Part shown: piece after piece, positions 48,327-59,871 of the stretch
How the letters are laid out: each line of letters opens with the position of its first letter
Position numbering within the stretch: the first letter of the stretch is position 1
From: Cryptomeria japonica
Taxonomy: Eukaryota > Streptophyta > Pinopsida > Cupressales > Cupressaceae
Assembly (NCBI RefSeq): GCF_030272615.1
Contig: NC_081408.1
Coordinates: 339,418,793-339,482,792 of the forward strand
Reading direction: 5' to 3'
Length of the DNA: 64,000 nucleotides
Program-made: the position numbers and the translations under genes
Notes under the pieces: generated by a model
Seen by the model: only the letters and a program-made list of their open reading frames with translations
Databases searched by the model: none
Told to the model about the DNA's origin: nothing

Positions 48327-49073
48327 TGTTAGGGGTCCCACAGATACTGAGAGGGGGGGGGGGGGTGAATCAGTATCTAACCAATGATTAGAATTTCTTA
48401 ACTTAAAACATGCAGAACATAATATAACAGTGTACCAGTATACAAGAAATAATGCAATAAACAGAATCAAGAACATCCACATGAAAAGCACACCATAACA
48501 CAAGATGTTAATGAGGAAACCCGTTGTGGGAAAAACCTCGGTGGGATTTGTGACCCATAATATTCACTCACTAGCCAATAAGAGAATATTACTTACAATA
48601 GGGGCCTGCACATGCAGGAGGGCCAACTGCCTAGAGCTCACTGCTCAATGGGAAGTCTCACTGACTTACAATGAGGATTATACAAATCCAATATCTTGTA
48701 CTGCTTTACAATAGCATCTTCAATGCCAGATTCAGTACTGGTTCCTGCTCTATTCTTTACATATACCCCTTGACCTATATTTCGCACATTAAGTCTGCCT
48801 AATATTCTCCTTAATGCTTCTACATCACATTACCAAATGTCTACAATGATCTCTTTTATATATAAGAGTCATTTTACAATTTGCCAAGTCGGCTTACAAA
48901 AATAAACAAAAATATTATATAACAAAATCCTGTCGGCCTTTGTGCCGATGTAGAGTGTGATCTGCTGATGCTGGTACAATGTCTTTGCCGGTGCCATAGG
49001 ATTGCAAGGTTGCCATCAATGACAAAACCTTCAATCACATATAATATCTCATTGGAGTGTGCATATGCCAACA
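48327..49073 (-). repeat. 5' LTR (747 bp) of the non-autonomous element
   Basis: On the minus strand it starts TGTTGGCATATGCACACTCC and ends ACCCCTAACA. A G-run of about 12 (48354-48365) corresponds to the shorter run in the other LTR. Confidence 0.92.
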
Positions 49074-49078
49074 ATGAC
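49074..49078 (+). repeat. Target site duplication (right)
   Basis: ATGAC, identical to 42535-42539. Confidence 0.85.
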
Positions 49079-51255
49079 TCCTTAGGACACAATATGACCC
49101 CCAACGATACCTAAGGGGTCATATGGTGTCCTAAGGGGTTATATGATGTCCTAGAAACCTTTAGAACACAATATTACCCCTTAGCACACCATACAACCCC
49201 TAACGACACCATATGGTGTCCTAAGGAGTCGTAGGACACCATATAACCCATTAGGACATAATATTACCCCTAACAACACCTATGGGGTCATATAATGTCC
49301 TAAGGGTTCATAGGACACCATATGATCCCTAAGGACACTATATGGTGTACTAAGGGGTCATGTTGTGTCCTAAGGGGTCCTAGGATACCATATGACCCCT
49401 TAGCACACTATACAACCCCTAACAACACCATATGGTGTCCTAAGGGGTCATATAATGCCATATGACCCCTTAGGACACCATACAACACATAATTACACCG
49501 TATGATGTCCTAAGGGGTCATAGGACCTTATATGAGCCCTTAGGAGACCATACAACCCATAACAACATAATATGGTGTCCTAGAGGGTCATAGAACACCA
49601 TATGACCCCTTAGAACACCATACGATCCATAACGACACCATGTGGTGTCCTAAGGGGTTAGAAGACACAATATGACCCCTTAGGACATAATATGACACCT
49701 AACGATGCCATATAGTGTCCTAAGGGGTCATACAAAACCATATGACCCCATAGAACACCATACGACCATTTATGACACCATATGGTGTCCTAAGGGGTCA
49801 TATGGTATCCTAAGGGGTCATATAAAACCATATGACCCCTTAGAACAAAAGAAGACCCATAATGACACAATATGGTGTTCTAAGGGGTCATATGGTGTCG
49901 CGAGACACCATATGATCCCTAAGGACACAATATAACCCATAACAATATCTAAGGGGTCATATGATGTCCTAGGAATCTTTAGGACACAATATATCCCCTT
50001 AGCACACCATACAATCCCAAACGACACCATATGGTGGCCTAAGGGGTCGTAGGACACTATATGACCCGTTAGGACACAATATGACCCCTAACAACACCTA
50101 AGGGATCATATTGTGTCTTAAGGGGTCATAGGACACCATATGACCCCTAACGACACAAAATGAAGCCTAATGATACCTAAGGGGTCTTATGGTGTTCTAA
50201 AGGGTCATAGGACACCATACGATGCATAATGAAACAATATGGTGTCCTAAGGGGTTATAGGATACCATATGACCCCTTAGGAGACTATACGACCCATAAA
50301 AACATAAAAATGGTGTCCTAAGGGGTCATAGAACACCATACGACCCATAACGACACCATGTGGTGTCCTAATGGGTCATTAGACACAATATGACCCCTTA
50401 GGAGACTATATGGCCCCTAACGACATCATATAGTGTCCTAAGGGGTCATAGGACACCATATGACCCCTCAGGACACAATACGACTATGACCCCTTAGGAC
50501 ACAATACAACCCCTTAGGACATAAAATAAACCCTAATGACACCTAAGGGGTCATAGGACACCATACAAAACATAACAACACCAAATGGTATCCTAAGGGG
50601 TCATATGGTGTCCTAAGGTGTCATAGAACACCATATGACCCCTTAGGACACCATATGACCCATAACACCATATAGTCTCCTAAGCATATGGTGTCCTAAG
50701 GGGTCATATGACACCATATGACCCATTAGGACACAATAAGACCCCTGATGACACCTAATGGGTCATATAGTGTCCTAAGGGTTCATAGGACACCATATGA
50801 CCCCTTAGGACACCATACGACTCCTTGCGACACCATTTGGTGTCCCAAGGGGTCGTATGGTATCCTAAGGGGTCATATAATGTCCTAAGGGGTCATATGG
50901 TGTCCTAAGGGGTTATAGAACACCATATGGCCCCTTAGGATACCATAAGACCTATAACAACACCATATGATGTCCTAAGGGGTCATATGGTGTCCTAAAG
51001 GGTCATGGGACACCATATGACCTCTTAGGACACATTATGAGCCCTAAAAAAACCTAATGGATCATATGGTGTCTAAGGGGTCATACGATGTCTTGTGACC
51101 CCTTAGGACAAAATATGACACCTTAGCACACCATACAACCCCCAACGACATCATATGGTGCCCTAAGGGGTCATAGGACACCATATGACCCGTTCAGACA
51201 CAATATGACCCCTAACAATACCTAAGGTGTCATATGGTGTCCTAAGGGGTCTATG
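49079..51255. repeat. Satellite of 20-bp units in both orientations, right block
   Basis: Same units as the left block, including CCTAGGAATCTTTAGGACA and TCCTAAGGGGTCATA. It was continuous with the left block before the LTR element inserted, since the two flanks join as CATATGAC/TCCTTAGG. Confidence 0.95.
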
Positions 51256-51780
51256 TCTCTCTTCACCTTTGTCCCCATCTATCTTCTCTCTTTGTTGATA
51301 CTTTCCCCTCTCCCCCTCTCCTCCTACCCCCTAATAATCTCAAACTCTCCCTCTCATTCTCTCTTCACCCCAATCACCCCCTCCATCTCTCTCTTTGCCT
51401 TCCACCTAATTACTTATAGCTCTCTCTCTCACACTCTCTCTTCCCCCAATTAATATCTCCTTCTCACCTCTCTCCCCCTCTCCTTTTTTTCATACTTCCC
51501 TACGCCTCTCCTTGTCCCCTCTGAATTTTGTTGCTAGAGATGAGAAGGAAATGCAGAGAGACTAGTCTAGATCTTAGGGAAGAGAGAGTGACATAGAGGA
51601 GGAAATTATGAAGAGGTAGAAATATAAACACCTTGTAGAGATTGAGAGATTGAATGAGGCATTCATTGATAGTTAGAGATATAGGTCTAGAGAGAGATGT
51701 ATAAATATGGACAAAAGAGAGAGGAAGAAACAAATAGGTGAAGTGATAGGTTTAGGAGAGAGAGGTGGAGAAAGGAACAA
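51256..51780. repeat. Pyrimidine-rich then purine-rich low-complexity block
   Basis: TCTCTCTT/CCCCCT-rich DNA (51256-51520) turns into GAGAGA-rich DNA (51530-51780). It sits between the satellite and the right arm, mirroring the block at 36481-37610. Confidence 0.92.
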
Positions 51781-53010
51781 ACATAGATACAATGGTTTAT
51801 CAAAATTTATCAAACTCAATAAAATTCATAAATTTTCTATTATTAATTAATTACATATTTAGTTTATTTTGAGATGATTGTTACAAAAATTCATGCAATA
51901 GGGAAATCATATGAAAAAGTCATGAGTTTTTTATGTTTTAAAATTGAAGGATGAATTTAAATGAATTATAATTATTTTTTAAAACAAATAATTGAAAATC
52001 TACCTATTCCATATCATAGAGCTCTTAATTACCTTTCCAACGCCTGTAAAAAATCAAAATTTCGATATAAAACGCAAAAGTTATGCCCAATTTACTAAAA
52101 TATATATTTATTTTTTTTCAAAAATGGATATCCGATTTTAAAACACAAATTTTTCCCTCCATCTTTTGGTTCGGGTTTTCTTTGGGATTTGGCTTGGAAG
52201 TGACAAGCCTGGAAAGTCAACTGAAAAAACGTGTTTTTCAGTATTCCTTGATTTTCCAGACTTTACATTGGTGGCTGACGACTTTTTTTTATAGCCAAAA
52301 TTGATAAAATGAAAAGGGTTTTTTAAGGACATTCTTAGCTTTCCAACAATATAAGTCTTGTCATATTTTGACTTTAATAAATAATTATTATTTATTTTCT
52401 AATTGAATTCTGACAAAAGTCCTGATTGATAGACTGATTGAAAAATACTCATAACTTTCAAACCACATAAGATTTTTTGAATCTGAAACATGCGTCACAT
52501 CCTATGCTTCGTCTACTATAGGGAAAAATTAAAAAAAATTGAATTTCATAAGGTTTTGACCAAGTTAAGGTGGTCAGACGTAGGAGTTTCTGAATTTCTA
52601 AAAAGGTGTAGTAAAAAATTCATAAATAATTATTTACTCTATAACAAATTATAAAAAAATATGTGTCACATCCAGACATGAGTCTAATACTTATATTATA
52701 AATCTTATAAAAAAATATTATGATTTGATTGTGATTAGGGTGGTCAGACATACACCTATTTCTTATCATTTTCCTAAAATTTTTGTACCACTGCATTGAA
52801 ATTTTCATCAAATAGGATTTTTTTAATTCAAAAAACAACTAGTAGCTTAGAAACTACATTCAATTTTCTATAGATTCTCTTCTTTCATATTTAAAAAATA
52901 ATGTTTGTAACTTATTCAATTTTTCATGTCAAGTTGCATAACTCTAATTTTTTGAAATTTCATTGCCACTTAAGGGCCTGTTTTGGCACACCATGATCCT
53001 GCACATACCC
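51781..53010 (-). repeat. Right arm of the composite repeat (reverse of the left arm)
   Basis: Read on the minus strand it shows ATTGGGCATAACTTTTGCG, GATTTTTTACAGGCG and TTGGAAAGGTAATTAAG, matching 36270-36340. An ATATCC copy (near 52125) and CATGATCCTGCACATACCC (52991-53010, reverse of 36003-36020) also match. About 800 bp at 52150-52960 has no counterpart in the left arm and no gene. Confidence 0.8.
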
Positions 53011-53012
53011 AT

Positions 53013-53440
53013 GCGTGACCCCTTAGGACCACATATGACCCCTTATAACATCCTAGAGTATACAACATACCCCTTAGGATGACATAGTGTCCTAAGGGGT
53101 CATATGTGGTCCTAAGGGGTCACCCATGTGTTCTAACATACGCGTGACCCCTTACAACCACATATGACCCCTTATAACATCCTAGTGTGTACAACAAGTG
53201 TCCTAAGGGGTCATATGTGATCATAAGGGGTCACACATGTGTTCTAACACGTGTGACCCCTTAGGACCACATATGACCCCTTATAACATCCTAGTGTGTA
53301 CGACATACCCCTTAAGATCACATAATGTCCTAAGGGGTCATATGTGGTCCTAAAGGGTCACACATGTGTTCTAACACATGCGTGACCCCTTAAAACCACA
53401 TATGATCCCTTATAAAATCCTAGTGTGTACGACATGGGCT
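53013..53440. repeat. 129-bp tandem repeat built from CCTAAGGGGTCA units
   Basis: GCGTGACC or GTGTGACC recurs at 53013, 53142, 53251 and 53380 (steps 129, 109, 129). Each unit holds CATATGACCCCTTATAACATC and TCACACATGTGTTCTAACA. Confidence 0.9.
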
Positions 53441-53445
53441 AGTGT

Positions 53446-53655
53446 AGGATCATGGGGGGCCAAAAAGTGGCGATGTGAAAAACAACCTTCTCCACTTGCC
53501 TAAAAATGTGGAAATCCGTGTTGACTTTTTGTTTGGTATGGGTGTCAGTACACCTTGGCATGGTAAACACCTAAGCAAATCGGATATCGGATAAAATCGG
53601 ATATCCTATAAAATCGGATATCCTATAATATCGGATATCCGATTTTATAAGTAAT
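53446..53655 (+). repeat. Third copy of the GATCATGGGGGGCC and ATATCC module
   Basis: GGATCATGGGGGGCCAAAAA and TGACTTTTTGTTTGG match the left arm in the plus orientation. An ATCGGATATCC array follows (53575-53640) with a step of about 22 bp. Confidence 0.85.
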
Positions 53656-53818
53656 TTTAAATTAAAAAATAAATTATATAATATGTAATATAATATAATA
53701 ATATATTATATATTACATATTACATATTCTATAATATATAATATATTATTATATTATATTATATATTATAATACATAATAAATAATATAATATTAGATTA
53801 TAAAATATTATATTGTAT
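53656..53818. repeat. Nearly pure AT low-complexity tract
   Basis: TAATATATTATATATTACAT-type sequence, largely self-complementary. Confidence 0.9.
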
Positions 53819-55790
53819 TTTTTTTTCAATAAAAGTGGATTATTCCACTAAACTTTTTTATTAATATTTTTACTTTTTTACACAGGATTCAAAGAGCATA
53901 CCGGAGGAAAGAACCTTGGGAAGAAAACCTCTGGTCACAACTCATAAAATAAACCTATAGTATCTAACAGACCAGTTTATACACCCTGCCCAAAACTACA
54001 TACAAAATGCAGTCACAACACATATAATATCAGTTTTACATAGAGCTGCTAACAATGAAAGAAGACAAAATTTTCCAAAGCCCTCTGCCAAATCCCATGA
54101 GCCAAAAACCTTCCTGCCAAACAAGAAAGTATCAAAAAACCTTTGGAAAAACACTATTGTATCAAATACCATAAGCTCGAACTCTCCTCTAGACAACGCA
54201 CATGAATACTTGAAATGAAAGGGGAAAGCGGGAATAATTATCATCATAAAATTTTACATCAACATTACTCAATAAAATCACATAACTATTGCTGCAAACC
54301 TTCCCATACCCTAGAAGGAATTTTCTCAAAACCCACCTCTCATTGATTAGCATTGCTATCAATGGTTAAATTTGCTAAATAATCTGCATCTTATTAACTT
54401 CTCTGTAACAATGGGATAACAAGAAAGATTCAAACAATTCTATTTTTTGTAAAATGAGATCAAGTATATACTGCAAATTCCAACAATTCGATTTTTTTTC
54501 ATAACACATTAAATAATCACCATAGAATCACCTTTAATTATTAAGTTCTTAATTCCCGAAGAGATTGTCATATCCAATCCAAAAGACAAAGCATGAAATT
54601 ATACATAATTGTTCATTTTAAAACCAATAGCATGACACTTAGCTCAAATAAGATTTGCATTTTGATCATAAATTACCATGCCTACCCCAGCCGACCCCAG
54701 GGGTACCACAAGAGGCCCCATCAAAATTCAGTTTAAAGTGCCCCTATAGAGGAGGTTTCCATCTAGGAGAGCATCTCTTACCTATTGCATCATTCTTTTT
54801 TAAAATTGAACCATGAGAGGGTAACACCAACAACATCTTCCAAACTCTAGTAACTCTACTATCTCAGTGTGAAAAAGAAGTAAGATTTTCCAAATTCTTA
54901 TAAATAAACGACAAAGCAACCTCAGAGATTGAAGACTCAATTTTTAATAGAACCTTAGACATAGGGGAACTTGTTTTTTTTAAATATCCTATTGTTTCAC
55001 TCTATCCAAACATTCCAAATCACAATAGATGGAGATATGATCCAAAGGCATGCATAAAAAGATGAGGCAAACATAAAGGGCGAAGATCTAAATTGGGAAA
55101 TGAGATCCTTAACAATAACAAAGGATATATTTAACTTCTCAAACAACCACTGCCATCATTCATAAGCATAATCACAATGTAGGAACAGGTGTGAAGATTC
55201 CAAATTTTTGTTACAAAGGACACAAGGGAAACCAACAATAATACCAAGCCTATCCAGTCTCATACCTGTAAGGACTCTGTCCTGAACTACCAACCAAGAA
55301 AAGACTCCAGCTTTGGGAAGACAAGATGAATGCCGAAATAACTTATAAGGCCAGGACGATAAATCTTTAGCAACCATAAGAGAGTTGTAACCATCCTTAA
55401 CAGTGTACTTACCAGAAATATTCTTTGTCCAAAAAAGTTCATCCTCAGAATCAGAAAGAAATACAATTCTATCCCCCAAAATATTCTGAAAATTTAATCT
55501 CATACTTTGATCAACATCTAAGAAATCAATCGACTTCCATCTAGCGAGCTTAAGGGGTCCACTAGTCACAATTTCAAAATAATCTGCTACAAAAACACCC
55601 CAAAGGGAGGAAAGAATAGTGATCAGAGGAGACCAATCCCTAAAATTCACCAGAGGTGTGTGTCCATTCCATACTTCATCCTAGAATTTGACCTTTCTAC
55701 CATTATGAACAATCCATGAGAGATGAGACAAAATAGCTGATCAACCACAACCATAGCAACCAAACCCTCGTTTGCCAAAACCCCCCTCAA
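53819..55790 (-). mobile_element. 5'-truncated L1-like LINE with RNase H
   Basis: The poly-T at 53819-53827 is the tail of a minus-strand LINE. Reading down from 55790, the end of the RT region leads into a zf-RVT domain and then an RNase H domain. The element is truncated at its 5' side near 55790, which is normal for LINE insertions. It belongs to a different subfamily from the LINE at 14.2-20.4 kb, which shows no RNase H. Confidence 0.75.
53990..55790 (-). pseudogene. LINE ORF2 C-terminal part: zf-RVT and RNase H
   Basis: Readable blocks are WIVHNGRKVKF (near 55700), NFRDWSPLITILSS then DELFWTKNISGKYTVKDGYNSL (55650-55370), and the zinc domain PKAGVFSWLVVQDRVLT to CVLCNKNLESSHLFLHC (55330-55165). 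The RNase H starts FKLNFDGASCGTPGVGRGG (near 54730-54670), with the first catalytic Asp present. It ends near DADYLANLTI (54385-54350). Several stops are present, including TGA/TAG within the RNase H. Confidence 0.75.
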
Positions 55791-57620
55791 TTCAGGATTT
55801 AATTGGACAAAATTTGAACCAATTGAGGAGGAAAGCAGATGTCTATCATATGATCCCTCGCCTAAACCCAATGTTTGATCCCCTCATGTCGATCATAAAG
55901 AGTATGGAAACCATCACTAAGGAGCACAATGCTACTCTTTTGTGGCAAGATTTTATGAGGGAACAATATGCGGATGGCTTGTCCTATAAGGAGATCAAGG
56001 ATCTTGAGATATCCAAAGGTGCTATCACCGCATTGTTTGTGAATCCCCGCACTAGCAACCCATAGACCAAAAAAAAACAAAACTTTTGGGATCATTGGGG
56101 GACGGTTTTCAACAAACCACCCAACAACAAACCACCCAACAACAATCTTGATGTCCCCTTCTACTTCATAAAAAAATTGTATGCTGAGTTTGTTTTAGGA
56201 AAACATGTCAACTACTTTGACATCCAAGCTTTCCAGGGTGTGTGTTTAGGTATGCCCCAAAATAGACCTGGGGCAGTCAGAGTAGTCTAGGGCCCATATT
56301 TACCCCCTCCTCCTATTGATTCCCCACCTCCAGTGCAACATCCAGATATCATTTGTGAGGTGGCATCATAGACCATATCAACTATTCACTCTTTGAGTAG
56401 CCTTTTGGTTTCTCAGGATGGGTCAGTAGCTCAACCTAATTTTGATGGTAGCGGTGCATCTGGTGGCGCTCACACATCCTCCTCATCTCCACACATTTGC
56501 ATGCCACATAGTTGTGTCATGTGTGGGCACGTATGCTTGGGTCCAATTGGACAACCTGTTCATCCTCATGTGCATAATGCATATTATGAGGTGCATGATG
56601 TGCATGATGCACCAGATGTTATGACACAAACTGGAGGATACCCTAGGGAGTCCTCGCATGCTAGAGGTGAGGAGGCACCTTCATCATATATTGATGATGT
56701 AGTGGTAAGATTTGTATTTTCACAGTTCATTCTATATTTTAAATGAATATTTATACTCTAGATAATATTAATTACCAATTTTTATTTACATGGTCTATTT
56801 AATAGTTGATGACCAAGGAGGAGTTGACACAGATCCAGGAAGGCACCTTGACAACCATTTCATTTGGCCTTGATAGCTTGATGGTACATATATTATTGCA
56901 CCTAGTCGTTTATATTTTATTGTACATACATGCTCATCATTTATATTGGTATTAATTAGATTATGTAGTAACTTGCATGCATATCTTATTTTACTCTCAT
57001 AGGGCACAAGTAGCACGAGTGCGGGGCTGTGTGATTTAGGATCTGGTAGTGCAGTTGGAGACAAGGGAAAGGTAATTAAATGCAAATATGATTGAATGAA
57101 TAGTTTAAATAACTTATAGTGATTACACATGTCTAGACATAGATTGATAGTTTCATATACTTGTTGTGTATATGTGCAGAGAATTCTTAGCTTCACATCT
57201 TTGTTGACTACACCCAGTATACCTGAAGATGAAGAAGAAGAAGAAGAGATGCCTCGAGTACGTTTGTTTTTATTTTATTTTGTGTTTAGTAGATATAATT
57301 TGTTATTATCAGTGACAATTATATTCTAACTTGTATCAATGTCACATTTGCGAACATATGTAGGTTGTGTATGAAAATATTGAAAACATACCTCCTCTAC
57401 CAAAGACATACATCAAGAGTCCTGCAAAGATGAAGAGAAAACATGAAGATGAGGTAAACAAGAATAGTTTAATTATAGTTCATTTTTAAGTTATTTTTTT
57501 GAATGTGAGTTATATAATATAACTAATTTTAATTGTGGTTTGTTTTTTCTTGTGCAGGATCCTTCAGAGCTGAGCAGTGCAGCGAAGAGGATCAATTTTG
57601 ATGATCCATCAACAACTTAG
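55790..57620 (+). pseudogene. Six-exon gene remnant, unknown function, 5' end cut by the LINE
   Basis: One long first exon (to 56704) carries three TAG stops (56063, 56288, 56369) but otherwise reads well. It is followed by exons 56806-56883, 57003-57071, 57180-57257, 57364-57453 and 57558-57620. All introns are GT-AG and every junction is phase 0, so the exons join in frame to a TAG stop at 57620. Exon 1 begins inside IQDLIGQNLNQL and holds LLWQDFMREQYADGLSYKEI, WDHWGTVFNK, a Pro-rich part, and a Cys/His-rich patch (HICMPHSCVMCGHVC). Later exons hold an acidic run and a basic KMKRKHEDE. I recognise no family. It may be the accessory gene of a DNA transposon with the convergent gene at 59.9-62.9 kb. 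Confidence 0.65.
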
Positions 57621-57985
57621 GATATTATAGATAGTTTTGGGATGCTTACATGTCTAGTTGGCATGTATATTTTTTATATGGACATACATTCATGTATATA
57701 GACATACATTTTGTTTGAGTTGGCATTTATGCCATATTTGTGTATGGACATACACTTGTAATCATTTGACATTTTCATAAATACAAAAGTTGATATTTGA
57801 TCATATAAATTGTTGCTCATTCGTGCATGGTGTTATCATGGAAATCTTTAATCTTCATTCCAATAATTAACAATGATTAATAATGGTTATTTAATGAATA
57901 ATGCAATTCATTTCATTTCATCATAAGTGTTGTTTGTATAGTGAACAATACAATTCATTTAATGAATAATACAATATAATTCATT
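57621..57985. other. 3' flank of the six-exon gene
   Basis: AT-rich sequence with repeated ACATACATT/GGACATACA motifs and AATGAATAATACAATTCATT-like inverted stretches. No gene is seen. Confidence 0.5.
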
Positions 57986-58624
57986 ATTACCCTATGCATG
58001 CTCTTATTCCCCCCCCCACTCGGTCGAACACTCGAGGCCATACCCTACCATTGTCGTTCCTTGAGCACCCTAAGTGCTAAAAATTGTCAAACTTTGATGG
58101 GCCCTAACTTGGAATCCGTGATACTTGAAAACAATCCATTTGAACCTATAGGGCCACAAGAGGGGTCCCTACAAAAGCCTATCTTGGTTTTTCAAGTTTC
58201 CATATGGTTTTATTAGGGTAGCATTTTTTCGGTTGGCGAAAAAATCGTGAGTCTCATTCAATCGAATGTTGTCGCACGGATAATTTCTCGTTCTTCTCAT
58301 CATGATAAGGAACCTTGGGCTCAGACATGTCCAGTTAGGCATTATTACCCTATGCATGCTCCTATTTTCCCTCCCCACTTGGTTGAACGGTCGGGGTCAT
58401 ACCCTACCGACGTCGTCCCTTGAGCACCCTAAGTGCTAAAATTGTCAAACTTTGATGGGCCCTAACTTGAAATCTGTGGCACCTGTGAATGATCCATTTG
58501 AACCTACGGGGCCATGAGAGGGGTCCCTACAAAATCCTATCTCAATTTTTCAAGTTTCCCTATGGATTTATTAGGGCAGCATTTTTTGCAAAGTTGGCAA
58601 AAAAAATCGTCAGTCTCATTCAAT
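57986..58624 (+). repeat. 358-bp tandem duplication (1.8 copies)
   Basis: ATTACCCTATGCATGCTC begins at 57986 and again at 58344. Both copies share GAGCACCCTAAGTGCTAAA, CAAACTTTGATGGGCCCTAA and TTTTATTAGGGTAGCATTTT with moderate divergence. The second copy stops after about 281 bp. Confidence 0.92.
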
Positions 58625-59329
58625 GAAAAATATAGATAAACAAGCATTACACTGTAGACACATAATGATCATCAATATTTCCATGTATTGTATAAACATA
58701 ATTACCATTACACTTGCATGTGACATCCGTGAAGGGATATGCAAACATGATTTTTTTTCATTATCAATACAACTACACCAATGTTCTCATGTACATATAC
58801 ATTGTATATCATCAATATAGCTAAACCAATTTGCTCATGGACATTGTATATCATCATAAAAAAGTTACATCAATTCACATCCATATACAAATACAACATC
58901 CCACTTCATTTGCATCAGAAATCCTCATGTCGTAAGAGAAAAGCTTACGTACAACAATGCCTGCATATAAATGAAGACCAAAATAAGCAACCTTTTTATG
59001 CAGAATGAATGTGCTACAAGAAACAAATTATAACACTTAATACAAATTATTTTGTCAAATTATAAATAGATCATTTGAAATGTTTTTAAGATGTACAAGA
59101 TTGTATAATTACGAAACTTACCAGTTTCTCTGCAAAGTATACATGCATAAATTTGAAGAAAGACGCATGCATGTTGAATAAAGCCCTTCTCACTGCATTT
59201 CTCTACATGATAGATATGGTCATTTATAAATAGCATTACATTCACTTGACTTAGTGTTTATGCACAAAATTTAATCTCATTAATGCACAAAGGAAAATGT
59301 ACCATCACCAAGAGTAAACTAGTCAATGA

Positions 59330-59870
59330 TGAATGATCTAGCATGAACCTGTATTTTTAAGAATTGTTAGTCTACACATAAAATGCATGGATGAACATAA
59401 AAGGCTTTATGATAATCACTTCAACTGAAATGTATGATAATAAATGAAAGGTGGGATTATATACCATAAAAATACGTCCCTTCAAATTATATCAAGAGAA
59501 CCCACTATGTTGACACAAAAATCATAATGTGATACTGTTGTATATCATCAAAAAAGACCCGCATGAGCATAAAGGTTTTACGATAATTATATCATCAAAA
59601 ATTGTCAAATAGTGTTGTCTAATAACAAAAATTGTAAAGGTTATCAAATGCACAATAATAAGTTGTGTTGAAAAAATAAGTCCCTTCCAATTATATCGAG
59701 TATACCCGCTACATGCATGCAAAAACCATGTTGCCAAAAAAGAACGTTCATCAATAGACCTGCATTTTGAACACATCCTTAATATACACATAACAAAATT
59801 GAACATTAAGGTTTAATGATCATTGTTTGAAATGAAATGCATGATACAAAAAATAAGGCACCATTAAAGA
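59330..59870. repeat. Degenerate tandem repeat of about 204 bp
   Basis: GTCCCTTCAAATTATATC (near 59476) recurs as GTCCCTTCCAATTATATC near 59680. GCATGAGCATAAAGGTTTTA (near 59551) has relatives near 59390 and 59800. About 2.5 copies, diverged. The interval 58625-59330 holds no recognised gene. Confidence 0.65.
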
Positions 59871-59871
59871 C

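Larger units (their letters stand above)
42540..49073 (-). mobile_element. Complete non-autonomous LTR retrotransposon with gag-like ORF and large unknown ORF
   Basis: Two direct LTRs of 786 and 747 bp flank 5.0 kb. On the minus strand the 5' LTR is at 48327-49073, the primer site at 48313-48324, the purine tract next to 43326 and the 3' LTR at 42540-43325. A perfect 5-bp duplication ATGAC flanks the element. The internal region encodes a zinc-knuckle gag-like ORF and a second ORF of about 1,050 codons. No protease, integrase, RT or RNase H is present, so it must depend on another element's enzymes. LTR similarity is high, with one indel of about 45 bp and scattered changes, which suggests a fairly recent insertion. 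Confidence 0.92.

Noticed and set aside
37617-51255. CRISPR-like array of short repeats
   Set aside because: Units occur in both orientations without unique spacers, in plant DNA; this is a satellite.
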